A stretch of 64,000 nt of DNA, from the NCBI RefSeq assembly GCF_027497255.1, contig NZ_CP114903.1, forward strand, positions 4,030,001 to 4,094,000, written 5' to 3'. The notes under the pieces were generated by a model. That model saw nothing but the letters and a program-made list of their open reading frames with translations, was not told where the DNA came from and did no database searches. The position numbers and the translations under genes were made by a program. Shown piece after piece: positions 57,122-64,000 of this stretch. This DNA comes from Micromonospora sp. WMMD882. Its GTDB lineage: Bacteria > Actinomycetota > Actinomycetes > Mycobacteriales > Micromonosporaceae. The number at the start of each line of letters is the position of its first letter. Position 1 is the first letter of the stretch.

Positions 57122-57141
57122 CGACGATCTTCCCTGGATCG
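57084..57141. terminator. Bidirectional terminator hairpin built into the ends of two convergent genes
   Basis: 57084-57105 pairs with 57120-57141 (21 of 22 positions) around a 14-base loop. Both stop codons, TAA of the VOC gene and TAG of btuD, lie in it. Confidence 0.8.
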
Positions 57142-57927
57142 ATGAGGTGGGGTGGGGCGGGTGGGGAGGATCAGGGGGCCGTGGGGGGTGTCGATGACGC
57201 GGACCTGGGCGCGGTAGTGGGTGGCGAGAAGCTCCTCGGTGAACACCTCACGAGGGGTGCCGGTGGCGACCACCCGGCCCTCGGCGAGCAGCACCAGGCG
57301 GTCGGCGTACTCGCCGGCCACGGTCAGGTCGTGCATGGTCGCCAGGACGGTCAGTCCGTGCGTGTGCCGGAGCTGGTCGACCAGTTCCAGCACCTCCTGC
57401 TGGTGACCGATGTCCAGGGCGCTGGTCGGCTCGTCGAGCAGCAGCAGCGTCGCCCCCTGCGCCAGCGCCCGGGCCAGGAAGACCCGCTGCCGTTCGCCCC
57501 CGGAGAGGGTGGCCAGCTCCCGGTGGGCGAAGCCGGTCAGGTCGAGCTGCGCCAGCACCTCGTGCGTCACGGCCAGGTCGACGGCGGACTCCCGCCCCAG
57601 CGGCGCGATGTACGGGGTCCGGCCGAGCAGCACGTAGTCCAGCACCGACATGCCGGCCGGGACGACCGGGGACTGGGCGACGGTGGCGACCACGCGGGCC
57701 CGCTCGCGGCGGGGCAGCGCCCTGGTCGGCGTACCGAAGAGGGCGACGTCGCCGGACGCGGGCAGCAGGCCGCCGACGGCGCGCAGCAGGGTCGACTTGC
57801 CCGCGCCGTTCGGGCCGATCACGGTGACCCACTCGCCGACGGCGACGGTGAGGTCCACGCCGGTCAGGATCGGCGTGCGGTCCAGGCGGACGTGCAGGTC
57901 ACGCACCTCGACGGCGGGCCCCGTCAC
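57118..57927 (-). CDS. btuD: Cobalamin ABC transporter ATPase BtuD/FecE-like
   Basis: The 269-residue ATPase has Walker [10 protein letters not shown], the signature LSGGERQRVFLARAL, Walker B LLLLDEPTSALD and the H-loop TMHD. The FecE/BtuD type powers import of cobalamin or iron-siderophores. The cobalamin riboswitch before the operon favours cobalamin. The GTG at 57927 overlaps the permease stop by 4 bases. Confidence 0.88.
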   Translation of the reverse strand: MTGPAVEVRDLHVRLDRTPILTGVDLTVAVGEWVTVIGPNGAGKSTLLRAVGGLLPASGDVALFGTPTRALPRRERARVVATVAQSPVVPAGMSVLDYVLLGRTPYIAPLGRESAVDLAVTHEVLAQLDLTGFAHRELATLSGGERQRVFLARALAQGATLLLLDEPTSALDIGHQQEVLELVDQLRHTHGLTVLATMHDLTVAGEYADRLVLLAEGRVVATGTPREVFTEELLATHYRAQVRVIDTPHGPLILPTRPTPPHRSREDRR

Positions 57928-59033
57928 GTGATCATCTTTCGGGCGGTGCGCAGCACCAGGACGAAGAACGGGCCGCCGAGCAGGGCGGTGACCACGCCGA
58001 TCGGCACTTCGGCGGGCGCGGCGACGACCCGGGCGGCCACGTCCGTCAACGCCAGGAAGGCCGCGCCGAACAGCATCGACAGCGGCAGGACCACCCGGTG
58101 ACTGGCGCCGGCGAGCAGCCGTACGGTGTGCGGCACGATGATGCCGACGAACCCGATCAGGCCGGACGCGGAGACGGCGGCGGCGGTGCCGAGCGACGCG
58201 GCGGCGATCAGCAGGTAGCGGGAGCGTTGCGGGTGCAGGCCGAGGCTGGTGGCCTCCTCGTCGCCGAGCGCGAGCACGTCGAGTTCCCGCCGGTGCAGCA
58301 GCACCACCACGGCGGTCAGGGCGAAGTACGGCAGCACCAGCAGCACGTCGTGCCAGCCGGCGGTGGCCAACCGGCCGAGCAGCCACGAGTAGACCTGCTG
58401 GATGCTGTCGGCGTTGCGTTGCAGCAGGTAGGTCTGCCCGGCGGAGAGGAACGCGGAGACCGCCACGCCGGCCAGGATCAGGGTGGCCGGCGACCGGCTG
58501 CGCCCACCGGCGGCCCCGAGCAGGTACGTCATGGCGACCGCCCCCAGCGAGCCGACGAAGGCGGCCAGCGGAACGGTCAGCGGCAGCCCGCTCAGCGTGT
58601 CGCCGGCCCAGCCGAGAGCGATCACCGCGGTCACCGCCAGCCCCGCGCCGGCCGCCACCCCCAGCAGGTACGGGTCGGCCAGCGGGTTACGGAAGACGCC
58701 CTGGTAGCAGCCGCCGGCCAGGGCGAGCAGCCCGCCGACGAGCAGCCCGAGCACGGCCCGGGGCAGCCGCAGCTCGGTGACGATGGCGATCTCGCGTTCG
58801 GTGAGGCCGCTGTCGAGCCGTACCCCGGGGATCAGGTTGAGCAGTTCGGCGGCGACGCTGCCCGGCGGCAGGCTGACCGGGCCGAACGACACCCCGGCGA
58901 TCAGCGCGACCAGGACCGCGGCGACGCCGGCCAGCAGCCAGCGCGCCCGCAGCCCGGCGGGCCGGGCTGCGGGCGCCGGCCCGCCCACGCCGGTCCGGCG
59001 CGAGGAAGGGCCCCTTACCAACGCCTCACGCAC
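57924..59033 (-). CDS. btuC: Cobalamin ABC transporter permease BtuC/FecCD-like
   Basis: The protein has about ten helices and FecCD-family segments (LRLPRAVLGLLVGGLLALAG, CYQGVFRNPLADPYLLG, GLIGFVGIIVPHTVRLL). The annotated GTG at 59033 lies within a dispersed repeat, so the first residues (VREALVRGPSS) are encoded by the repeat. A second GTG at 58988 would remove them. No good ribosome-binding site precedes either. It forms btuFCD with the neighbouring genes. Confidence 0.88.
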   Translation of the reverse strand: MREALVRGPSSRRTGVGGPAPAARPAGLRARWLLAGVAAVLVALIAGVSFGPVSLPPGSVAAELLNLIPGVRLDSGLTEREIAIVTELRLPRAVLGLLVGGLLALAGGCYQGVFRNPLADPYLLGVAAGAGLAVTAVIALGWAGDTLSGLPLTVPLAAFVGSLGAVAMTYLLGAAGGRSRSPATLILAGVAVSAFLSAGQTYLLQRNADSIQQVYSWLLGRLATAGWHDVLLVLPYFALTAVVVLLHRRELDVLALGDEEATSLGLHPQRSRYLLIAAASLGTAAAVSASGLIGFVGIIVPHTVRLLAGASHRVVLPLSMLFGAAFLALTDVAARVVAAPAEVPIGVVTALLGGPFFVLVLRTARKMIT

Positions 59034-59053
59034 AGGAAGGGAACCTTCCTAAC
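59001..59053. repeat. Palindromic dispersed-repeat element over the btuC start
   Basis: The element holds AGGAAGG at 59003-59009 and 59034-59040, and CCTTCCT at 59044-59050. AGGAAGG-GAA-CCTTCCT (59034-59050) is a perfect hairpin and AAGGG-C-CCCTT lies at its other end. I recall elements of this form scattered in Micromonospora genomes. It covers the presumed btuC start codon. Confidence 0.6.
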
Positions 59054-59074
59054 AGTTCGGCGGGGGGAGCGACG

Positions 59075-60013
59075 TCACGCGGCCGGGGCCTTGGCGACGG
59101 CGTCCACGATGGCGCGGAGCAGGTCGACCACGCGCGGCCCCCAGCGGGAGGCGACGTCGTCGTCCAGCGGGACGACCTGGTTGTTCTGCACCGCGCTGAG
59201 GCCGGACCAGCCGGCCCGCGCCTTGACCGTCTCCGGGGTCTGCTGGCAGCACTTCGTGTCGGAGAGGAAGACGAAGTCCGGGTCGGCCGAGACGATGACC
59301 TCCTGGGAGAGCTGCGGGTAGCCGCCGCTGGCGCCGTCGGCGTCGGACGCGTCGGCGATGTTCTCCAGGCCGACCAGGGCGTACAGCGAGCCGATGAAGG
59401 TCCTGCTGGTCGCGGTGTACAGCTCCGGGCCCAGCTCGTGGAAGTAGCTGAGCTTGTCGGCGCGTTGCGGCAGGTCCTTGACCAGCTTGGCGATGTCGTC
59501 CCGCATCCGGGTGGTCAGGTCGGTCGCCTCGTCGACCCGGCCGGTGAGCTGGCCCAGCTCGGTGATCTGCCGGTACGTGTCGTCGAGGGTCTGCGCCGCC
59601 GGGGTCTGGTGGACCGGGATCTTCAGCGCGGTGAGCTGGTCGACGATCTTGTTCCGGTCGTCGGAGAGGACGACCAGGTCGGGGTTCCTGGCGGCGATCG
59701 CCTCGGCGTTCGGCTGGAAGCCGGACAGGTCGGTCTTCGGGGCCTCGGTCGGGAAGTTCGACTGCTCGTCGACCGCGGTGACCTGCGGGCCGGCGCCGAT
59801 CGCGAAGAGCATCTCGGTGGCGGTGGCCGACAGGGAGACGATCTTCTCGGGACGCTTCTCCAGGGTGAGCGCGCCGACCGTGACGGGAAAACCGCCGGTC
59901 GCGTCGCCCGCGTCGCCGGCGGGCTCGTCGGCCGTCGGGTCGGCGCAGGCGCCGAGCGCGAGCGCGGCGACCGCGAGCGCCACGGTGGCGATTCGAGGGG
60001 TACGGCGGAACAT
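59075..60013 (-). CDS. btuF: Cobalamin-binding lipoprotein BtuF-like
   Basis: The 312-residue substrate-binding protein has a signal peptide with lipobox LGAC (lipidated Cys23) and the two-lobed fold of the FhuD/BtuF family (EKIVSLSATATEMLFAIGAG; NPDLVVLSDD; DPDFVFLSD). The ATG at 60013 has AGGAGGT about 5 bases upstream, within a hairpin that follows a cobalamin riboswitch. It is the first gene of btuFCD. Confidence 0.88.
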   Translation of the reverse strand: MFRRTPRIATVALAVAALALGACADPTADEPAGDAGDATGGFPVTVGALTLEKRPEKIVSLSATATEMLFAIGAGPQVTAVDEQSNFPTEAPKTDLSGFQPNAEAIAARNPDLVVLSDDRNKIVDQLTALKIPVHQTPAAQTLDDTYRQITELGQLTGRVDEATDLTTRMRDDIAKLVKDLPQRADKLSYFHELGPELYTATSRTFIGSLYALVGLENIADASDADGASGGYPQLSQEVIVSADPDFVFLSDTKCCQQTPETVKARAGWSGLSAVQNNQVVPLDDDVASRWGPRVVDLLRAIVDAVAKAPAA

Positions 60014-60020
60014 CTGACCT

Positions 60021-60056
60021 CCTGTCGGACGAGGATCGTGGTGCTTCGCCGACAGG
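60021..60056 (-). promoter_or_regulatory. Hairpin covering the btuF ribosome-binding site
   Basis: CCTGTCGG (60021-60028) and CCGACAGG (60049-60056) pair perfectly and the first arm overlaps the Shine-Dalgarno sequence. A second copy of the distal arm occurs at 60146-60153 in the riboswitch region, so a switch of pairing partners is possible. Confidence 0.55.
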
Positions 60057-60114
60057 GGCCAACCGGGCCGACCGCCTGCGAGGCGCCCTTCCTCGAAGGC
60101 GCGTGTCGCGACCA

Positions 60115-60325
60115 CACCGCAGGCGACCTGGCTCGTCCTCGCCACCCGACAGGTCGGTCGGCACGCCCGGCGTCAGGCCCGGGGCGTCCGGCACGTGGGG
60201 CCGGGGTCGCCCGGCGCTCGAACCGGGGCGTCCGGCGCGGACGGCCGGAGTGGGAGGCGTCACAGTTGCGGGACAGCGCCGGATTCCGACCGGCTTCGCT
60301 GTGGGGTGGTCAGGGGAAACGGTAG
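60115..60325 (-). promoter_or_regulatory. Cobalamin riboswitch
   Basis: On the minus strand the conserved core reads GAAGCCGGTCGGAATCCGGC, then GCTGTCCCGCAACTGTGA (60297-60260), the classic cobalamin aptamer. The B12-box-like GAGCCAGGTCGCCTG follows at 60134-60120. It lies about 100 bases before btuF. Confidence 0.88.
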
Positions 60326-60339
60326 CGCACCGGACGTGC

Positions 60340-60371
60340 CGTGGGCGGACCGGTGTGCCGGTCCGCCCACG
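60340..60371 (-). terminator. Hairpin terminator after the M14 carboxypeptidase
   Basis: A perfect 14-bp stem (60340-60353 with 60358-60371) with a TGTG loop lies 11 bases after the stop. It separates the gene from the cobalamin riboswitch downstream. Confidence 0.75.
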
Positions 60372-60381
60372 AAATCACAGG

Positions 60382-62079
60382 TCAGACGGTCAGACTCCAG
60401 GAGTTGACGTAGCCGGTGTCGGTGCGGTAGACGTCCCGCACCTGCAACCGCCAGTTACCGTCGGCGCTCTCGCCCGACAGGTTCACCGTGTACGTCGCGG
60501 CGACGTTGTCCGCGCCGTCCGTGCTGCTGCTGTTCTTCAGCCGGTACGCGGTGCCGTCCGGCGCGAGCAGGTCGACGACCAGGTCACCCCGGAAGGTGTG
60601 CGGGATGTCCACGGTCACCGTGCTGGTGGCCGAGGCAGCCCGACCGCAGTCGGCGATGGTGATCGAGCTGGTGACCGCCGCGCCGGCGTCCGGGATCGTG
60701 ACGTCGCTGTCGTTGGCGCCGGCGCACTCGGTCGGGGTCGGGTCGGGGGTGCCGCCACCGCAGTACGTCGACCCCTTGCCGATCGCCCGGTACGGGCAGT
60801 CGGCGTACTCGCTGAGCATCAGCACCGCGTCCTTGTTGCGGCTGGTCTCCCGGGAGATCACCTCGTCGGGCGGGTAGAAGCCGCCACCGCTGGCCGAGCC
60901 GGGGTACATCTCGAAGGTGTACGCCCAGATCTTGTGCTGCCCCCACATCCAGTCGATGCTGTCACCGTCGGTGATGTAGAGATCGCTGGACTGCTGCGGG
61001 GTGTAGCCGTTGGTCGCCGCCATCTGCTGGCCGATGGTGGCGAAGGTGTTGTACTGGTCGGCGGTCATGCCGGTGGCCGTGTTGCTGTACGTGTAGCCGA
61101 ACGGCCAGAGCACGAGCTGCGAGTACGTGTGGAAGTCGATGTTCGCCTTGATCTGCTGCACTCCGCCGACGACGCGGCCGTTGACGAAGTTGCGCAGCGC
61201 GGCGGTCTCGGGGGCGGAGAAGGCCGACGGACCCCGGTAGGTGTCCGACGAGGGCAGACCGGACGAGCCGCCGCAGCAGCCCCACTGGTAGCTCCAGTTC
61301 CGGTTCAGGTCGGTGCCGACCGCGCTGGCGCCGCTGTTCGGCTGCCGGTTCTTCCGCCAGGAGCGGTACGAGCCGGTGGCGATGTCGTACTCGCTGCCGT
61401 CCGGGTTCACCGTCGGCACGATCCAGATCTCCCGGGTGTTGACCGCGTTGGTCACCCGGGAGTCGCTGCCGTAGCTGTCGGTGAAGAGGTTGAGCAGGTA
61501 GATCGCCATCTCGACGGTCAGGTGCTCCCGGGCGTGCTGCTGGGCGTTGATGAGGATCTCCGGCTCGTTCTCGTCGGTGGCGACGTTGTCGGAGATCTTC
61601 ACCGCCATCAGGTCCCGACCCTCGTAGGACCGGCCGATGCTGATCTTGCGGGCGATGGTCGGGTGGTCGGCGACCACCTTGTTCACCACAGCGGTCAGCT
61701 CGGCGTAGTTGTGGTAGTTCGAGTCGGCGGGCGGGAAGTCCATCGTGCCGACGTCGCCGGAGTGCGAGTGGTCGTGCGCGTCGGTCACCGGGTCGAGCCG
61801 GAAACCGAGCTTCCGGATGGCGGCGGCCTCGGCCGCGGTCGCCGAGATGGTCAGCCGGCCGTGCTCGACGAAGTCGATGGCGGCGCCGGTGCGGGACACC
61901 GCGGTCCGGTCCTGCACCGTGCGCGGTCCGTGCACCTCGTACTGGACGGTGGTCGTCGGCTCGACCGCCGCGCGCGGGTCGGCCTGGACCGGCCCGGACA
62001 CCACGGCGAAGAGCCCCACCGCGGCACTGACGGCGAGCACCACGCCACGACGGAGTGTGACGGATTTTCGGAAGGCCAT
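60382..62079 (-). CDS. Secreted M14 zinc carboxypeptidase with a C-terminal P domain
   Basis: The 565-residue protein has a signal peptide (about 1-32), a propeptide, and an M14 catalytic domain with zinc ligands His182 and Glu185 ([11 protein letters not shown]) and His317 (DFHTYSQ), and catalytic Glu390 (YTFEMYPG). The last 100 residues form a proprotein-convertase P domain ([34 protein letters not shown]). The ATG at 62079 has AGGAGG 5 bases upstream. The upstream region (62080-62231) is unusually AT-rich for this window. Confidence 0.92.
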   Translation of the reverse strand: MAFRKSVTLRRGVVLAVSAAVGLFAVVSGPVQADPRAAVEPTTTVQYEVHGPRTVQDRTAVSRTGAAIDFVEHGRLTISATAAEAAAIRKLGFRLDPVTDAHDHSHSGDVGTMDFPPADSNYHNYAELTAVVNKVVADHPTIARKISIGRSYEGRDLMAVKISDNVATDENEPEILINAQQHAREHLTVEMAIYLLNLFTDSYGSDSRVTNAVNTREIWIVPTVNPDGSEYDIATGSYRSWRKNRQPNSGASAVGTDLNRNWSYQWGCCGGSSGLPSSDTYRGPSAFSAPETAALRNFVNGRVVGGVQQIKANIDFHTYSQLVLWPFGYTYSNTATGMTADQYNTFATIGQQMAATNGYTPQQSSDLYITDGDSIDWMWGQHKIWAYTFEMYPGSASGGGFYPPDEVISRETSRNKDAVLMLSEYADCPYRAIGKGSTYCGGGTPDPTPTECAGANDSDVTIPDAGAAVTSSITIADCGRAASATSTVTVDIPHTFRGDLVVDLLAPDGTAYRLKNSSSTDGADNVAATYTVNLSGESADGNWRLQVRDVYRTDTGYVNSWSLTV

Positions 62080-62231
62080 GCCAACCTCCTGAGGGTGCGG
62101 AAGGACTCCGCTGTGTGGATCACACTCCATCACCCCTCACATGGTCATATCAATATCGACGGCCCTCTCTTTCATGCCAAGCGGATCCTCGCATCGGCAA
62201 AATTTTACACATCGGTGTGAGTAAATGAAAA

Positions 62232-62510
62232 TTATCGCCCGTCGGTACGGTCGGCCGGGTCGGACTCGTCGTCACCGGCCAGGGCGGAACGCAGCCGCTC
62301 CTTCTCGGCCTGCCGACGGACCGACGCGCCGGCCATCTCCTCGGCCATCTCGTCCCGCCAGCCCCGCAGCAGGAAGAAGGAGACCGCCGCGGAGAACAAC
62401 AGCGCCAGCATCACCTTGAGAAAGACGTTCAGGTCGACCGGCCAGAGGGCGAGCAGCACGACGACGAACAGCCCGATCCGGCCCAACGTGTACTTGACCG
62501 CCGCGCTCAC
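62232..62510 (-). CDS. DUF4229-type small membrane protein
   Basis: The 92-residue protein has two helices (LGRIGLFVVVLLALWPVDL and LKVMLALLFSAAVSFFLLRG) and a charged C-terminal coiled-coil (EEMAGASVRRQAEKERLRS), the pattern of the actinobacterial DUF4229 family. Role unknown. The start is GTG at 62510 with GAGGGAG upstream. Its stop is TAA next to the AT-rich promoter region of the peptidase gene. Confidence 0.75.
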   Translation of the reverse strand: MSAAVKYTLGRIGLFVVVLLALWPVDLNVFLKVMLALLFSAAVSFFLLRGWRDEMAEEMAGASVRRQAEKERLRSALAGDDESDPADRTDGR

Positions 62511-62566
62511 GCGCCCACTCCCTCTCTCCGACCTCTCACCGACGACCCTCTCCCGACGACCACCGG

Positions 62567-63031
62567 TCAGCCCGTCCGCCGGACCAGCCAGCGGACCCCG
62601 GCGAACCAGACCACCGCGTAGACCACGGTGAAGGTCGCCGCCGCCAGGCCACCCGAGAGCAACGGCGCCAGACCGGCTGCCACCCCGGCGACCAGCAGCC
62701 CAGCCGCCACACCGGCCCCGACCGCGACCAGCGCGGCCACCACCCGGGCCGGGCCGAACTCCCAGGCCCGGAAGTCCTCCCAGAACAACCACGCCGGCAG
62801 GATCACCGCCAGCCAGCCGTTGGCCTGCCCGAAGTCGCCGCTGCCCAGCAGCTCGAAGGTCCAGTCGAAGACCACCAGGGCGAGCACGCCGACCACCACG
62901 CCGGCCAGGGCCACCCCGAGGAGGTCACCCAGGGCGACAACCCGCCCCTCGGCGTCCCGCCGGGGAAACCCAGGCCGGTCGTCCTGGCCCGCCGGATCCG
63001 CGCCGCCGGGTCTGCCGTCCCGCTTGTTCAT
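62567..63031 (-). CDS. Membrane protein of unknown function
   Basis: The 154-residue protein has a hydrophilic, Gly/Asp/Arg-rich N-terminus and four helices from residue 35 (GDLLGVALAGVVVGVLALVV, then ANGWLAVILPAWLFWEDFR, AALVAVGAGVAAGLLVAG and FTVVYAVVWFAGV). I do not recognise the family. It precedes the DUF4229 gene by 56 bases on the same strand and could be in its operon. The TACCCT upstream suggests a very short leader. Confidence 0.65.
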   Translation of the reverse strand: MNKRDGRPGGADPAGQDDRPGFPRRDAEGRVVALGDLLGVALAGVVVGVLALVVFDWTFELLGSGDFGQANGWLAVILPAWLFWEDFRAWEFGPARVVAALVAVGAGVAAGLLVAGVAAGLAPLLSGGLAAATFTVVYAVVWFAGVRWLVRRTG

Positions 63032-63066
63032 GACGCTTGCAGGGTACGCGAGCTGCCCGGCCGCCC

Positions 63067-63102
63067 CGCGACGACCGGCCGCACCGCGACGACCGGCCGC
63101 AC
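63067..63102. repeat. 18-bp tandem repeat
   Basis: CGCGACGACCGGCCGCAC occurs twice in succession at 63067-63084 and 63085-63102, with degenerate copies beyond, in the gap between the membrane protein gene and mqnE. Confidence 0.75.
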
Positions 63103-63146
63103 GCCCGCCTGCCCGACGCCCGGCCGCACGGCTGCGGCGACCCCGC

Positions 63147-64000
63147 TCAGGCCCACACCTGCTGCGGTTCGGACCGCCGGGACGCCAGCGACGGGGCCGG
63201 GTCGTACTCCTTGACCACGTCGTAGCGGGTGTTCCGCTCGACCGGCCGGAACCCGGCGTCCCAGATCAGGTGGAGCAGGTCGTCGCGGTGCATGGTGTTC
63301 GGGGTGCCGTACGAGTCCGCGTCGTGGGTGATCTTGTATTCGACGACCGAGCCGTCCAGATCGTCGACGCCGAAGTTCAACGAGAGCTGGGCCACCGACA
63401 GGCCGTGCATCACCCAGAAGCACTTGACGTGCGGGACGTTGTCGAACAGCAGCCGGGAGACCGCGAACGTCTTCAGCGACTCGGCCGGCGAGGCCATCGT
63501 CGTCCGGGCCTGGATCCGGTTACGGATCTTGCCGTCCGCCGAGTCCACGAAGTCGTGCTGGTAGCGCAGCGGGATGAAGACCACGAAACCACCGGTCTCG
63601 TCCTGGAGCTCGCGCAGCCGCAGCACGTGGTCGACCCGGTGCCGGGGCTCCTCGATGTGGCCGTAGAGCATGGTCGACGGGGTCTTCATGCCCTTGGCGT
63701 GCGCCAGCCGGTGGATCCGGGACCAGTCCTCCCAGTGACAGGCGTGATCCACGATGTGCTTGCGGACCTCCCAGTCGAAGATCTCCGCGCCGCCCCCGGT
63801 CAGCGACTCCAGGCCGGCCTCCATCAGCTCGTCCAGGATCGCGTCGGCGGAGAGGCCGCTGATCTTCTCGAACCACTGCACCTCGGTCGCGGTGAACGCC
63901 TTGAGGTTGACGTTCGGCAGGGCGGCCTTCAGCTCGCGCAGCACCTTGGGGTAGTACCGCCAGGGCAGCGTCGGGTGCAGGCCGTTGACGATGTGCAACT
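63147..64000 (-). CDS. mqnE: Aminofutalosine synthase MqnE, C-terminal part; 5' end outside the window
   Basis: The visible 284 residues begin with HIVNGLHPTLPWRYYPKVL and contain LKAFTATEVQWFEKISG and LTGGGAEIFDWEVRKHI, which match MqnE, the radical SAM enzyme that makes aminofutalosine in the futalosine route. The radical SAM cysteine motif lies in the missing N-terminal part. The gene runs off the end of the window, so no start is given. Confidence 0.88.
   Translation of the reverse strand, partial: LHIVNGLHPTLPWRYYPKVLRELKAALPNVNLKAFTATEVQWFEKISGLSADAILDELMEAGLESLTGGGAEIFDWEVRKHIVDHACHWEDWSRIHRLAHAKGMKTPSTMLYGHIEEPRHRVDHVLRLRELQDETGGFVVFIPLRYQHDFVDSADGKIRNRIQARTTMASPAESLKTFAVSRLLFDNVPHVKCFWVMHGLSVAQLSLNFGVDDLDGSVVEYKITHDADSYGTPNTMHRDDLLHLIWDAGFRPVERNTRYDVVKEYDPAPSLASRRSEPQQVWA

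Noticed and set aside
62195..62235. Short inverted repeats (CACA-TCGG-TGTG) in the AT-rich region before the M14 peptidase
   Set aside because: The arms are only 4 bases, too short to claim as an operator, though the AT-rich stretch probably holds the promoter.

Overview
This window is high-GC actinobacterial chromosome. The gene families, the GTG-rich and ATGA-overlapping gene starts, the type VII secretion parts and the dispersed intergenic repeats point to a Micromonospora-like member of the Micromonosporaceae. That assignment rests on pattern recognition, not a database search. No tRNA, rRNA, CRISPR array, transposase or phage gene was seen.

Layout. 1-4.2 kb: the tail of a secreted protein, a secreted M6 metalloprotease and an alpha/beta hydrolase that lacks its usual nucleophile. 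4.2-12.1 kb: a satellite of a type VII secretion (ESX) system with a double-SseB-domain protein and a small overlapping partner, mycosin protease, two WXG100 proteins and EccE; eccB, eccC and eccD are not here. 12.1-19.7 kb: holin-like membrane protein, GNAT acetyltransferase, RarD transporter, ECF sigma/anti-sigma pair, a Tat-exported PhoX phosphatase behind a PHO-box-like repeat, an IclR regulator and an MFS transporter. 19.7-40 kb: a polyprenyl diphosphate synthase, the complete 14-gene nuoA-N operon (minus strand), a geranylgeranyl reductase with a Rex-type operator, and the menaquinone methyltransferase MenG. 40-43 kb: two related LPXTG surface proteins. 43-49 kb: mqnC, a small frameshifted gene, a MITE-like element and the paaABCDE phenylacetyl-CoA epoxidase operon. 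49-57 kb: two tandem beta-lactamase-fold proteins, mqnA, a HelD-type helicase, an ABC exporter whose ATPase is frameshifted, and a VOC protein. 57-64 kb: a btuFCD cobalamin importer behind a cobalamin riboswitch, an M14 carboxypeptidase with a P domain, two small membrane proteins, and the end of mqnE.

How the genes fit together. The window is a respiratory hub: complex I, which reduces menaquinone, lies among genes for the menaquinone ring (futalosine route: mqnA, mqnC, mqnE), its side chain (polyprenyl synthase), ring methylation (menG) and probable side-chain reduction. The Rex-like site ties part of this to NADH/NAD+ state. Phosphate control (PHO box before phoX) and cobalamin control (riboswitch before btuF) are visible in the DNA. 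Many genes end in long perfect hairpins with little or no T-tract, several genes seem to be leaderless, and at least two dispersed repeat families have settled inside operons or over gene starts.
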